Source: Periplaneta americana (lineage: Eukaryota > Arthropoda > Insecta > Blattodea > Blattidae). From it: a stretch of 64,000 bases of DNA. The notes under the pieces are model-generated. The model was not told where the DNA came from, did no database searches, and saw only the letters and a list, made by a program, of their open reading frames with translations. The position numbers were made by a program, and so were the translations under genes. Below, in pieces: positions 12,984 to 25,068 of the stretch (its first letter is position 1; each line of letters starts with the position of its first letter). The stretch is from NCBI RefSeq assembly GCF_040183065.1, contig NC_091123.1:108846821-108910820 (forward strand). The letters run 5' to 3'.

Positions 12984-13394
12984 CTTCGTGGTTATAGTAC
13001 GAATAGTTAATGGCTAATATGAGGTAGAACCCGTGATGTAAATTTTATTTTCTCCATTAGCATAGATGTTTGTCCATTGTCAGTACGATCTCTTGTGTCC
13101 TACGTAAGGGTATTGATTGCCCTCGGATTTTCCTAAGTTGTTCCAGTGGCACTGCGCTAATCATGTGATTAAAGCTGTCGCAAGCAATGAACCGACTTCT
13201 GACAGTTCCGTAACGTCTATTTTCACTCTCTTCTATCTGTAGCCCGCTTGAACTAACCAATAGAAAGTTAATTCGTCACTCACTCTTCCGGCGCTACAAG
13301 GCAAGTGAAGACGGCGTTGCCATATTGATCTTAATCTCTGTTATCATCGTTGTGGAAGCACTTTCTTCTGCGCTTAACATGCCTATCCGGTTGC

Positions 13395-13556
13395 GTTCTG
13401 ATTCCCGAGATTTTTCCCAACCGTGAGATGAATGGCAAGTAATTTATAGCGAATCCTCGATATCTTGCCAAATATCATCTCTTTATCACCAATTCCATCG
13501 ATTATAAATAATCTAGTAGTTGATGGAGTATCGTTAAGAAATCAACTAAAAACAGT
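13395..13556 (+). mobile_element. 5'-truncated SINE of the 7021 family
   Basis: It matches the 3' two-thirds of the element at 7021-7259 (gagatttttcccaaccg through cgttaagaaatcaactaaaa) and lacks the tRNA-like head. Confidence 0.75.
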
Positions 13557-13800
13557 ATATAGGCTACTAATACCCCCCCACTGTATGCCTCCGGGTTATG
13601 GGGGATTGATGCTAGTTGCAACGCCGCATTATGGTTTTGTACCTTCCACGTACTTCACTAGAGAAATCAGAAGTCGCTTCTTTGGTTGCGGTAGCTGTAA
13701 GTAATATCTCTGTTTTTAATGTTCAATTTTAACTGAGACGGTGGTGGCAGTCTTGATATTTGTGGCAGCAGTCATAGTAGTAGGCCTAGTAATATTTTAC

Positions 13801-14000
13801 CCGTCTGTAGCTCAAGTGCTAGCGCGCTGGTCTTCCATCCAGGCAGTCCAGTTCGATCCCGGTCATGATAGAATTTATGCTGAATAAAGCAGACGCATGG
13901 GATTTTCTCGGTGTACTCTCGTTTCCCTCTGTCATTCCATCAACATTCTCCACCTTACAGATATTTCATCCATCATCTACAATAGTCAGAAATATTCTGA
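13801..14000 (+). mobile_element. tRNA-derived SINE (second family)
   Basis: The head has tctgtagctcaagtgctagc as A box and agttcgatcccgg as B box. The body is unrelated to the 7021 family. The right boundary is uncertain. Confidence 0.65.
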
Positions 14001-14037
14001 GTGAAGTCTTTGTAGTATAACGGGCTTCCACTGCAGA

Positions 14038-14175
14038 TATAGGAAAGTTTTGGGACTCTGGACCCTGGCTCATCAGGTAGTCGTTTGAGGAAGTAGAATG
14101 GCTCCCCTGTCAACATTGGATTCACGAAAATTACCCAGACCAACTGTAAGACTTGGACAATCATCGCAATGGGCC
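14038..14175 (+). repeat. Dispersed repeat shared with 18595-18735
   Basis: It shares ttggattcac, the acccag...cca...tgt segment and acttggacaatcatcgca with the block at 18595-18735 in the same orientation. The family is unnamed. Confidence 0.6.
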
Positions 14176-14286
14176 AATGTACGCTTTTAAAATTAAGTGC
14201 AAGGATCCGTCCCGGATTCGGCCCTCGAAAAGTCAAGTCTAGCGTCTGTATTTATTTTTTAAATTTTTGTGCTATATTATTGATGT

Positions 14287-14590
14287 GAGGGGCGCACGAT
14301 AACGTCGCGATTAAGACATAACACTGCAAGCTAGAAGGTTGCGGAGTTCGATTCCTGATGGGGTCATGAATTTGTCCATTGATCTAATCCTTCCGACCGC
14401 ACTATGGCCCTAAATTCTACTTAGTCTCTAACAGAAATGAGGACCAGATTCATTTCCTTGGGGGTAAAGGCGGCGGGCACGTAGAGCTGACTTCTCTACT
14501 GCCGATTCTCTGTAAAGGTGGATGCCATAACCTCTCGCCACCCTTTGGGATAATTTGGCCTGTCATCGTGTTGAATTTACCTAATCATTG
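14287..14590 (+). mobile_element. tRNA-derived SINE (third family)
   Basis: A tRNA-like head with B box gagttcgattcctg is followed by a body with ctaatccttccgaccgcact and ggggtaaaggcggcgggcac. This body is one I associate with insect SINEs. The A box is degraded. Confidence 0.7.
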
Positions 14591-14937
14591 ATGTAAAAAT
14601 ATAATGTTTCAGAGCTATGTGTTTGCTTCAATCTTTAGGTGTGCAAAGAATTGGAAAATCTTATCTGTTGAACTCGTTACAAGAACTATTCTATAGGACT
14701 GGTTCCCAAATTTGTAATTATCTGTGTGTAACGAAATTATTGGGACAGAAGTTTCATCCGTGAAGTGTTAAACTGTAGATAGGCCCTATATCTATATTTA
14801 TAAATGTTTCATATAGGCTACTTGGTTAGTCGATAACCCTATTTATAATGTAAGATAATTTTAATGCTAATAGTAGGCCTATATCTCTTTAACTTTGTAC
14901 AAAGGAGGAGAGTTCGGTCGGCACTGTGGCTCGGGTC

Positions 14938-15040
14938 TCGACATAGCTCGGATGGTAAGAGCACTCTACGCGCGAAGCTGAGGGTTCTGGGTTCAATTCC
15001 CGTTAGTGGAACGAATTTTTCTCCATTAATAGGTCTTTAA
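14938..15040 (+). mobile_element. tRNA-derived SINE head or tRNA pseudogene
   Basis: tagctcggatggtaagagc (A box) and gggttcaattcccg (B box) are well preserved. The acceptor stem is absent and no clear body follows. Confidence 0.6.
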
Positions 15041-15379
15041 CTTTTTTCCAGTTACTTTTATGGATTCAATTTTATTATATGTGTAGGTATTTTATATTTG
15101 TATATTTGACGACGTCTATAGCAAGTACAACTACTCTGCTTAGACTTAATAATAAATTAAATTAAATTACTAATCATTTCTGAGGAAAGCGATGTAGTAA
15201 AAAATCTCTTTATGCAAACAAGACTTTGGAGATAAATGTTACCAGCACAGGAAGTTATAATTTTCCAGACATGCCGCATCGTTGGGAAAATTTTCGCAGT
15301 AGCAGACATATTAATTTCTTCTACTCGGCTATAGCTAAGACGAAAATAATTTAAATTGTGTTACTCTCAGCTGGAGATA

Positions 15380-15381
15380 AT

Positions 15382-15467
<86 letters not shown>
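15380..15467. repeat. (TAA)n microsatellite
   Basis: About 29 TAA units. Confidence 0.95.
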
Positions 15468-15489
15468 CGTAATATAATCGTTATCACTA

Positions 15490-15815
15490 TCATCTACCTT
15501 CAAGGATTGGTCCTTTTTTAGTCCTGATCTCACTCGTGTAGGGCCCAAAATTATAAAAAATAAACGTATCAGACTTTTGCACCTGGACTCCGTGATCATG
15601 GCACAATAATAACAGTTGTAATCGTCATCTTCGTCGTCGTCATCATGATCATCATCATCATGATCATCAATCATCATCTATCTTCAAGGATTGGGCTTTT
15701 AATCCAGTTCTGTAGACCTACACTTAACTCGTGTGATTATGAAACAATAGACCTACTAGACATAGGCCCTATGTATCGGAACTTCCTGATCATGACATAG
15801 TTCAATAACAGTCTA
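15490..15815. repeat. Imperfect direct duplication
   Basis: Blocks beginning atcatctaccttcaaggattgg (about 15490) and atcatctatcttcaaggattggg (about 15672) are direct copies sharing ctcgtgt and cctgatcatg/cgtgatcatggca segments. Each is associated with (TAA)n or (ATC)n runs. Confidence 0.6.
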
Positions 15816-15818
15816 GTA

Positions 15819-15819
15819 C

Positions 15820-15867
<48 letters not shown>
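15819..15867. repeat. (TAA)n microsatellite
   Basis: About 16 TAA units. Confidence 0.95.
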
Positions 15868-15869
<2 letters not shown>

Positions 15870-15899
15870 GGGTTGCATATGAAACGCTTCTTTTGCAGC

Positions 15900-17680
15900 T
15901 CTTTCCTTCTCCGCAGCTAACCAAAATGAACTACAATTTCTCAATTGAGCAGGCAATATTTCGTCCATGATACGGGTGAATTGAAGTTACTATATGTGAT
16001 TGTAATGCAGAACAGTTCCAAATCAACTGAACAGGTGTCGCGAGCGTTGTCGTTGCAAAAACATGGCTTCTCCGTGACATAAATGATGGAGTTAGTTGCT
16101 CCCGTTTTCAAAGCGCGACGAAATGATGGAAATGAGAGCCAAAAGCATGAAGCAGTGCCAGCCCTCGTCTCTTGAAATGCAAATGTTAACTGCAGTCGCC
16201 TGTATAATTAAGGGGAGGGAGTCAGCGTACCTCCCTCTGAATTCTTCTTGTTTATGAACGATGCGCGAAAGCGTAAACTTCCCCATATTTGAAACACTTC
16301 CCACATTTACAGCCAAGAACGATTTTCTATTTTTCTTTTCCCGCTATTGTAGGATTATGTTCACTTCCTCTCTGACACAATTGAGCTTGGTAACAATTAG
16401 GCCTATTTAAAAGATCTATATTTTATTTTATCAAAATTTTAAATACCGCCAGAATATGAAATTTAAGCCAATATAGGTAGGCTATTTACGTTAAGCAAAG
16501 GGCTAAATTGTTGGCTATCCTAAACGGAAGCGGAGTTCGGAAAGCTGAGAGTAAGTAGGCCTATAACTTAACGACGGAGAAGAACGGTGTTGAGGGAGAT
16601 TTTCACGCGGTGTTTTTCTCTTCCATAATTCCATAATTTCTCCATCTTCATTAGTCACTGAATCAGGAGCAGTAGGAAAATTTCCTCATTACTTGATATA
16701 TTTTTTAGACCAACACTATGATTTTTCTCGGGATACTTCCACTTCACCTTCCATCATTGTATAGGCTTCATCTATCTCTGTAATTTACAGCTAGGCTACT
16801 TTTATCAGCAGCGCGCAATATGCAACGGAGAATATTGCACCATATATAGAGTCTATTTCAAGAACAAATTCCATGCACTTTGTAGAGTTACTCCCGTTAC
16901 ACGTTAGACTTTATTATTTCACCTTTTTTTCTGTTGTTTAAAATAATTATTACCCGACACAGGAAGCTACGGACGACGTTCGCAACGTGTTTCTTTTCAC
17001 CAGAAATGTTTATGGTTTTTCTCAGAATTGGCCTAGTCCAGTTTTCCCGTATACCATTCAACTATTTCTGAATATGAATAATTTAAAATGATTATTTCTG
17101 ATGCAGAAAGTAACTACAAAATTCTGCCTACCAGCTCCGAGAGAAACGTTCCCAGGAGCAAGTAACCCTAGGAATCCCTGGAGTAGCGCCGATGCCTCAG
17201 TCTTCAATTTAGGTGCAGAAAGAATTTAGTGGACTTCTCGAAGGGTAAGAATATGACTTGTTCTTTCTTGTGGCAGAGATTTTTCATTCGTAACAGCGAA
17301 AAGAAACTTGACACTTTAAGGGACAACGGCTAATTAAGGACCGGGAGATGATCTAATGACAACCACAGTGTTCGGAGATACAGGCTATCCCGCAACGGCT
17401 CTGTCTGTCACAAAGGTCACAGGATCAGTTGGAGGTCGAATCTCGATACCATTCTGAGCTGAGGCTTTACCTGAAATTTGTCATCTTGTCATAAACTGTA
17501 ATCAAAGTTGCAAGTTCCATATTGCCAATAAGTAGGGCCTACTGTATAACATTTCTACAGTTACTGAAAGAATTATTGCCACGTGTGTAATCACATTGAA
17601 CGCGTAATTTATTGTATTAGGTAAACGATTTGCTGTAGTTAGTTCTTTTCATAACAAGAGCAGCGGGTAGTACACTTTCG
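15900..17680. other. No gene recognised; some higher-complexity sequence
   Basis: The 16000-16320 part is more GC-balanced and non-repetitive and could be regulatory for vnd, whose 3' end lies 6 kb away. A degraded tRNA-like stretch occurs near 17342-17470. No coding frames were recognised. Confidence 0.3.
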
Positions 17681-17689
17681 GATTTTCGA

Positions 17690-18577
17690 TGCTTATACAG
17701 AGTGTTGAAAAAGTATCCAATATTTTAGGAGGTGATAGTATGCATCAAAACAAGAAAAAATGTCTAATAAACATGGGTCCTACAACACATACTTTCTGTG
17801 ATCTGAACACTTGTTCACAGGAGATGCTCAATGTGATGTCCATTTATGGCAATGCATTTCTCTGCCCTACAATACAGCAGACTATCAGATAATCATACCG
17901 AGTTGACACCCCTGGCATGGAATACTGATACATCGCAAGGAATACTGAAAACAAAAGTTAAATTGCGGCCATGAGCGGGGTTCAGCAGAGATGATGATGT
18001 TAATTTTCGCAATCAAATTTTATTCCCATAGTTGAAGAAATAAAGTATCAGCACCGATTCTCAGTCAACGTATGGGCAGGCGTTCTTGGCGATAGATTAA
18101 GGGCCATGCGTGCTACAACAGATATCATTATCAGGACTTTCTTATTAACGTATTGCCCACCTTGCTGCAGTGTGTGCCATGTCAGCAAAGACTAGGCCCC
18201 TACAGATGTGGTTCATGCATGATGGCATACCAGCAAATTTTTTTCGCAATAGCGTGAACACCTGACGCTGACATTTCAGGACTGCTGAATTGATTGTGGA
18301 GGCCCCACACCTTGGCCTGCTCGTTACCCAAACCAAAATCCCCTAGACGTTTGGTTATCAAGAACAACCAGGTCAATTTCAAAGAGTCGTGAAGGGCAGA
18401 GGAATGCATTGCCATAAATGGGCGTCACATTGAGCACCTCCTACGAACAAGTGCTCAGGTTTCAAAAAGTATGTGTTGTAGGACCCATGTTTATTAGACA
18501 TTATTTTCTTGTTTTGGTGCATACTATCACCTCCTAAAATAGGCCTATTGGATATTATTTTTAACACCCTGTATAAG
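17690..18577 (+). mobile_element. Mariner-like element with long (about 180 bp) terminal inverted repeats
   Basis: The left arm (about 17690-17880) and right arm (about 18400-18577) are inverted copies (cttatacagggtgtt ends; aggaggtgatagtatgca core). Between them, in the plus direction at about 18040-18400, frames in different phases resemble a mariner DDE transposase: HRFSVNVWAG, then WFMHDGIPANF, then FWL-like segments, with stops and shifts. It is a defective internally decayed copy. The arms differ by substitutions and by an extra GGCCTA at 18542-18547. Confidence 0.8.
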
Positions 18578-18594
18578 AAAGGCTTGGGTTTCCG

Positions 18595-18735
18595 ATCCCT
18601 GAGGCTTATCAGAATACTTGTCTGCGGATGGAACCTGGCCCTGTCAGGGCTGAGGCATGATTGTCTCACGGTTAGAATTGGATTCACAAATGTCACCCAG
18701 GCCACCTGTCACACTTGGACAATCATCGCATAGAC
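18595..18735 (+). repeat. Dispersed repeat shared with 14038-14175
   Basis: Same family as the earlier block; it directly abuts the mariner-like element, which may have inserted at its edge. Confidence 0.55.
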
Positions 18736-19033
18736 CTATTTTACAACGCACAATAGGTCAAAGACTGCCCATGTGCTCTCTAAAAACTAAGCAAACATTT
18801 CAGCCTATATAGAAAAATAGAACATTCACTTCCCAAAACGGTTTATTCATCTCACTTAACCCTCGAATTTAATTTTAAAATTACTTCCACAGGGAAAATG
18901 TTTTCGTCTCTGTAAAAAATAATGTTCCTCCGTCCAAGCCTACTCAATGTGACTATTTTTACTAGCGTCTTTGTTACTACTTATAAATTTAATACTTTAC
19001 AAAATAAAGTTTTGAATATTAGACCTATTGGCC

Positions 19034-19094
<61 letters not shown>
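19034..19094. repeat. (TTA)n microsatellite
   Basis: About 20 units immediately before the repeat at 19095. Confidence 0.95.
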
Positions 19095-19253
19095 TAGTAA
19101 ACTGTCCGATGATAGGTTTGAATCTCACAAGTGAAACCAATATGGCATCACTCATGAGGAAACTAAATCAGGAAATAGTGGGGTAGTTCCTTTCTCCTCC
19201 ATTGCATAGCCTACATCATTGAATAGATACATATTTCACTAATCAAACTTCAG
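19095..19253 (+). repeat. Dispersed repeat, family also present at 39851-40030
   Basis: It shares tttagt-aactgtc-gaaga, cctcacaagtgaaaccaa, actcatgagg-aact and tccattgcata with the copy at 39851. Both follow a T-rich or TTA-rich run. (ATT)n follows at 19254-19300. Confidence 0.75.
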
Positions 19254-19254
19254 A

Positions 19255-19298
<44 letters not shown>

Positions 19299-19300
19299 CT
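19254..19300. repeat. (ATT)n microsatellite
   Basis: About 15 units. Confidence 0.9.
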
Positions 19301-19366
19301 ATATTCTGAAAAATCATATACATAAAGTAAATTAATAACACAATAATAATAATAATACTGTAATAG

Positions 19367-19368
19367 TA

Positions 19369-19410
<42 letters not shown>
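19367..19410. repeat. (AAT)n microsatellite
   Basis: About 14 units. Confidence 0.9.
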
Positions 19411-20135
19411 TTTCTCACGAAAACGTTTTTATAAAATTGTACGCTTGTAAGCTTATATTCGGTATACTTTGTCCTTCAGGGCAACCCCTATTTTCGGGGA
19501 AGTTTGTTTAAATAAAAAATAAATATTATTATTATTATTTCTATTATACTTATCATTAGGCTATGTCTTGTAGCATAATATTTGTTGAGTATGATGTTAT
19601 TCAATTGACATTTAATAATTTATTACTATTTTGGTTCTTAGTTTAACAGGCCTATAACTAGTAAGGATTTAATAACTTAAAAAAATAATTAATTGTAATT
19701 CAATCAATATAAATAATGTGAGGAAACGCTCTTGATTATATTATTAATTTTAATATAATTTTATTTAGTTTGATATATAATGTTCCGAATGTTTAAATAA
19801 TTTTATAAATTTTTCTTTAATACGAGTAATTGCCAATTCCTATTCTAATTAATGTAAGTATTTCCGTAAAAACTATTCACGTTCTTCTGTCTAATATAAA
19901 TTTGGGTCGCCGTACTTCTATGTTATTTAATACAGGCCTGATCGTAATATATCGAGGCTAATCTGTTTTTCTGACATCTCATTGAATAGACTTCAGATGT
20001 CAAATATTGGCACAGAGTGCTATTTCACCAATCTCTGATACATAGGCCTATGCTACTGTCGTGATAGAACATAAACATTAATTCCTAGAAATTATACAGG
20101 TCTCTTCAACACACATTCACTAAAGTATAGTCTAA

Positions 20136-20732
20136 AGGTAAGCGTTCACTACATCGTATCGCACTCCTCGTACGAATCACACGCAACGGATATTTTAAGT
20201 GCAGTGTTTTTACTATAACTGCTCTACTTCATTGTCTGATCGGATTCTCTATCAGTTGTTTAAAACATTTGACGTACGATACTGACTTTGTTGAAAACAG
20301 AGGAGTTTTGAGGTTAGGTCTATTAATCATGGGTGTTAGCGAATAAGAATTTGTAATTGTTTCATGCTTCTTAATTGAAGAGGAAGAAACGAAAGAGTTA
20401 TTGGTTACATAATGTATATGTAAGAAACGACTTGATTACTGTAATGGGAGTACCTCATATTATATAATTCTTCGCAGTTTTCTACAAGCGAAATAAGTTT
20501 TCCGTCTACCATTTTGGCGCGACACTGAACATGGCACAACATAGTAACAGTTGAGCAATTAAAATTGATTTATTAAAGAAGGTCATGACCGCACGCATCG
20601 GAAAAGTTGCTCATCCGAGAAACGTGGACGGATTTACCGAGAGCCGTTGCGTGCGATACGATGTTACCTAACAAATACAGCAAAGATTGTCTTTTTCCGA
20701 TGAGTGCGATACAATGTAGTGTACGCTTACTT
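20136..20732. mobile_element. PIF/Harbinger-like MITE, 597 bp
   Basis: Terminal inverted repeats of about 30 bp start A(G/A)GTAAGCGT(T/A)CACTACAT and are flanked on both sides by TAA (20133-20135 and 20733-20735). A 3-bp TWA target duplication is the hallmark of PIF/Harbinger elements. The interior is non-coding. Confidence 0.75.
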
Positions 20733-20739
20733 TAATACG

Positions 20740-21715
20740 GCATTACCGAGGAATTAAATGTCGAAACACACTTCACACTAACTTCTTCTGAAAGTGTTAG
20801 ATAAGATTCCGCTATCTTGGATTTGGAATAACTTAGGATATTTTACACACCACAGTATTATTATTTATTACGTGTGTTGTTTGTAATATATTTATTGGTC
20901 TCATTTGCGTTTTGTTAAGGGTGTCAGTAGTAACATGAATGTCGTGATTTCTGGATTTCTAAGCATTGCTTAATACTCGATCATAATCCTCATATGAGTG
21001 AAGACGGAACGGACCAAAGGAACCAAACCTTGAAGGTCGATAGTGATAATCATGAATATAATTATTCTTTGTCAATAAATATAGACTTTTTAGGCTTTTC
21101 TACTTTCGTATGTGTCGCGAGATGGAGAAAATGAATCCAGAAACTTAGAAAATATCTGCAATGATTTATACGATTATAACTTGCATAGCTGGGTGTAGGC
21201 CTATATTACGTGCCTGTTTCTCTATTCTTATATCGAAGCAACTTGGACTCTTGACGAATGGAACACTGATTTTGATCGCTTCAAGAAACAAATATTACTC
21301 TTCTATCAGTAGATAAAAGGCAGCGATAACGATATCTGTATTTGCGAACGTAATCTGCACTTTCTGGTCATGTTTGAGGACACAAAGACTGTGATAATTC
21401 TGCGAAGTACATCCCATTTTATATAAAATTAGCTCTAATTACTGAACACAAGACAATGTCCATCTCTTACAATCCGCTATTCATGCTTTCAGAACCAAAT
21501 ATTGTACATTACTAAATAAAACTTCAAGAGTCTTAACACAATGATAATACCTTCTATTTTAAACTTCCTTTTTATGTAAGACCTTGAAATAGGCTATGTA
21601 GCTTCCACCGTCGTATAAGTACCTGCTTTCCCACGAAACATTTGGTCTTCCAAGTAATTATTTTCTTCCTGGATAATTCGGACTATTAGGCAGTTGTTCA
21701 CTCGACTGTCCCTCC
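20740..21715. other. No gene recognised
   Basis: AT-rich, unique-looking sequence downstream of the vnd gene. Confidence 0.4.
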
Positions 21716-22460
21716 TTTATTCTTTCTCTGGCGCAAATTAAAATATCTTGTACTTGAAATAGTTATGGAATATTCTGATTTCCTGTCCTTCCTTTCATCA
21801 ACGGATCATTCAATGAAAACTGTTTATCAGAACGTGCATCTATCGTATGATGTTATTGATCTCATACTGTATTCTGATTTTTCTGTCAAATTACAAAAAG
21901 TCTTCCACAGAAATTTGATTTTGACATTCGATCTCGAGATCTAGGCCTAAAATAGTCGTTACATTTATGTAATATATTTCTGATAATATATTATAATTTA
22001 GTCAAAATACACAAACTAAAAGAGCATTCAGTTATTTTCAGATGTTCTCATTACACATTTTGGATCAAGAACATAAAATATTAGTTTTTCCTGGTTCTCG
22101 AGGAGTTTTTCCCAAGCACATACCACCGCATACTAACACACCCATTTTCTAATGTCTCTTAAAACATATTTCGTGAAACTCTCTCATATTTCTTTCCCTC
22201 TGAATTCCTAATAGTTTAACAAAGGATATACTTTCACATGTCTGTAACATTTACCAGTTCACAAACAAGTAAAGACGTCCTTCAACCATCAGTCATTCCA
22301 ACTCTTTGAGCCTCAAAAGGGACATGAAGACAACTCGCCACCATTCTCAACTACGAACAAAGAGTTCTCTGAAGAACTCATCCCAGCAAGCAATCCGTTT
22401 TATATCGGGAACACGCGTATCGTTCAGCCAAATGCTTGACTTCAGAACCCGTAAACTTTA
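21716..22460 (-). other. Presumed 3' untranslated region of vnd with candidate polyadenylation signal
   Basis: No repeat is recognised directly after the stop codon. The first minus-strand AATAAA I find downstream of the stop is at 21721-21716, about 740 bp away. It is a chance-prone hexamer in AT-rich DNA, so the end of the transcript is a guess. Confidence 0.25.
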
Positions 22461-22766
22461 CTACCACCAACCACGGGGATGAGGCTGTTGATGATGAGGG
22501 TGTATGAGGGGATGAGAATACGAGGGCATCACGAGATGTGGATGTGAGGGGTGGGGGAGGTGCTGTTCCCCTGGGGGTTGTTGTTGTCCCTTCGCTCCTC
22601 CTGTACAGGGCTTGCCGTCCCTTACCAAAACAGGAACAGCCACTCTTCGCGGGGAGGGTAGCGTCGTGACCCCTGCACCTCCGTGGCTGCCGTGAGGGTC
22701 ATGCAACCCCTTCTCTTGTTGGGCCCGTTTCGTTTTGTATCGGTGGTTCTGGAACCAGATTTTCAC
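22461..22766 (-). CDS. vnd: vnd/Nkx2.2 homeobox gene, terminal exon with recognition helix and NK2-specific domain
   Basis: Exon of 306 bp including the stop codon on the minus strand. The acceptor is ttgttacag|gtgaaa at 22767/22766, phase 0, joining exactly to the Q44 codon of the previous exon. It encodes helix 3 ([16 protein letters not shown]) with W48, F49, Q50, N51 and the NK2-diagnostic Tyr54. Tyr54 is the residue that gives NK2 proteins their CAAG-core DNA preference (family knowledge). Codons 39-54 (about 22652-22605) encode the NK2-specific domain, [15 protein letters not shown]. The rest is a Gln/His/Pro-rich tail ending in Gly-Trp-Trp; vertebrate Nkx2.2 also ends in a Trp-containing tail. 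Homeodomain intron 44/45 is a position shared by several homeobox classes. No frameshift or stop interrupts it, so the gene looks functional. Confidence 0.95.
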   Translation of the reverse strand: MKIWFQNHRYKTKRAQQEKGLHDPHGSHGGAGVTTLPSPRRVAVPVLVRDGKPCTGGAKGQQQPPGEQHLPHPSHPHLVMPSYSHPLIHPHHQQPHPRGWW

Positions 22767-22845
22767 CTGTAACAAAAGATAAAATAGACAAATTAAAATA
22801 GCGGAACGTGGAATACAAGCACTTTCAATTCTTTACTTTATTTAT

Positions 22846-22920
22846 TTATATTTGTTTGCTTCTTATTTATTTATTTATATTTGTTTCTTTCTTAGTTATT
22901 TATTTATATTTATTTGTTTC

Positions 22921-22983
<63 letters not shown>

Positions 22984-22987
22984 TTTT
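22846..22987. repeat. (TTTA)n tract
   Basis: Degenerate then perfect TTTA units inside the homeodomain-splitting intron. Confidence 0.95.
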
Positions 22988-23212
22988 TGGCCTCATTAAC
23001 CATAAAAGTGTATGTATTGACAAGTCAGATTTACATTAGATCAAAACTCAATATTAATTAACTGATCTACACTGTAGAGTGGATTCGTGAACAATGCTTC
23101 TTTAAGATAAAAACTTATTTACTTCTTATAGGCCTCTGCATAGATAAAGAATTATAAAATTTATATGATATGCGTATAAAACTATTAATTGTAGTCCTAT
23201 AGCCTACTTTTA

Positions 23213-23215
<3 letters not shown>

Positions 23216-23251
<36 letters not shown>
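23216..23251. repeat. (TA)n microsatellite
   Basis: About 18 TA units. Confidence 0.9.
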
Positions 23252-23253
<2 letters not shown>

Positions 23254-24079
23254 CTCACAGATCTTTTATGAAGAATAAACAACTTGGAAACCGCAGTATA
23301 ATTACTCCACAGAAGGACCCCGTAACTTACGTAACTAGGTATAGGCCTAAAATATGAGAATAATTAACCGTAAATAAAATTTTTGTAGGATAAAGTTTGT
23401 CAAAGAACACGTAACATGAAAATTGTTTTATTAATTTTATTAACAAGATATTTAAAGTTTGTCCTTCAGTCGAGACTTGCTTCGAGATGAATACCAAGAA
23501 ACTTAACTGAGGAGAACAAGTCGTTATTCTAATATTTCTGTTAAATGAAAATTAATATCTACAGTTTTATTAGAATTGTTAATATTGAGTTAACTGGTAT
23601 CCCATCAATGTTTTATCGTAGGCAATAAATTGTAAGTTCCTTTTTCATTAAGACATCATTCTTCTGAGAAAGTCTAAGTGCCCAAATCATCAGAAGAAAA
23701 GAGTGTTGAGGCATTCATAATTGAAGACTGAACATAAAAATTGCTGTAGGCCACAATGTGTGGCAATATCTTTGAAAATTAGTTTTTCCAAAAAAAAAAA
23801 AAATGGTCAATGTCCCTGGCTCAATCCACTAAGTTCCATTGTAATTTAATTTAGAACCTATCTTCTCCCATAGATGTGCAAAACGTATGATATTACATTA
23901 CTAATTGCAGCAGAAAGCCCTGTTATCTATGATTTTTCCCTTTGGCACTTAGGCCTACAGCCTTCTTTATGTCCAATCTTAAAATGAGACATTGCACCAT
24001 GACAATAAACAGATTGGTGTCTACCTGTTAAATAAGAATTTTAAAAACATAATATCTACAGTAGGCCTACTGTTAGAAT

Positions 24080-24260
24080 TATTAAAACAATAAAATAGGC
24101 TATCAGCTTTTCTGAAATAATATCATGGGAAATAGTGTCAAAAGCTTTGACAAAGTCGTAAAAATGGACCACCATTAACTTTGACTTCTCTAACGTACCG
24201 AAGCATATTTTCCCCACAAATTGTGAGCTTTCTTTCCAAAACTATACTATCTCCAAAATT
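24080..24260 (-). mobile_element. LINE reverse-transcriptase fragment
   Basis: On the minus strand one frame reads VHFYDFVKAFDTISHDII, the catalytic motif A block of non-LTR reverse transcriptases. Only about 60 codons survive; the fragment is opposite in orientation to the LINE end that follows it. Confidence 0.75.
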
Positions 24261-24311
24261 TGCAAAATAATACTAAATCTGTGTGAATTCTTAATGTAAT
24301 TTTTTCCATAA

Positions 24312-25068
24312 CTAATTAAATTCCTTGCGAAGTCTAAATGAGATAGCAGAGCAAGTGAACAGCTTCAAATACTTGGGATGTAGACCTACAACAAGCATTA
24401 ACATGAGCTGCTGCCATGAAGTCAAAAGGAGGATAGCAATAGCTAATAAAAAAGGAGCATCTTCTGCGGATCTCTGGAAAAAAATTAAGGAAGAGACCGG
24501 TGAAGTGCTTTGTGTGAAGTGTGGCTTTGTATGGGGCAGAAACATCGACATTACGACGAAATGAAGAGAAACGAATAGAAGCATTTGAAATTTGGATATG
24601 CAGAAGAATGGAGCGTGTGAATTTGACATACAGAGTGAGAAATGAAGTTGTGTTGGAAAGAGTGGGTAAAGAAAGAATGATGCTGAAACTGATCAGAAAG
24701 AGAAAAAGGAATTGGTTGGGTCACTGGCTGAGAAGAAACTGCCTACTGAAGGATGCACTGTAAGGAATGGTGAACGAGAGAAGAGTTCGGGGCAGAAGAA
24801 GATATCAGATGATAAACGACATTAAGATATGTGGACCATATGCGGAGACATTAATAGGAAGGCAGAAAATAGGAAAGATTGAAGAATGGTGGATTTGCGG
24901 TGAAAGACCTGCCCATGGGCAGAACACTTATGTATGTATGTATGTATGTATGTATGTATGTATGTATGTATGTATGTATGTATGTATGTATGTATGTATG
25001 CTCTGTATATATGTATATAGGCTATGTATGTATGTATGTATGTACATACGTACGTATGTATGTATGTA
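24312..25068 (+). mobile_element. LINE 3' end (family A) with (TGTA)n tail
   Basis: Frames encode EQVNSFKYLGC, a CCHEVKRRIAIANKKG segment, LYGAETSTLRRNEEKRIEAF, KRKRNWLGHWLRRN and VRGRRRYQMINDIKI, the conserved post-RT region of a LINE I associate with cockroach/termite genomes. The frame shifts near 24560. The copy ends in gcccatgggcagaacact followed by about 135 bp of TGTA repeats (24930-25068). It is a 5'-truncated dead copy; related copies lie at 43655-45340 and 52564-52715. Confidence 0.85.

Noticed and set aside
15351..15677. Minus-strand frame with poly-Ile and Asp/His repeats
   Set aside because: Produced by (TAA)n and (ATC)n repeats.
24312..24629. Minus-strand 105-codon frame opposite the LINE
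   Set aside because: Shadow of the LINE coding strand.
24930..25068. CRISPR-like or satellite array
   Set aside because: It is a simple TGTA repeat at a LINE tail, with no spacers.
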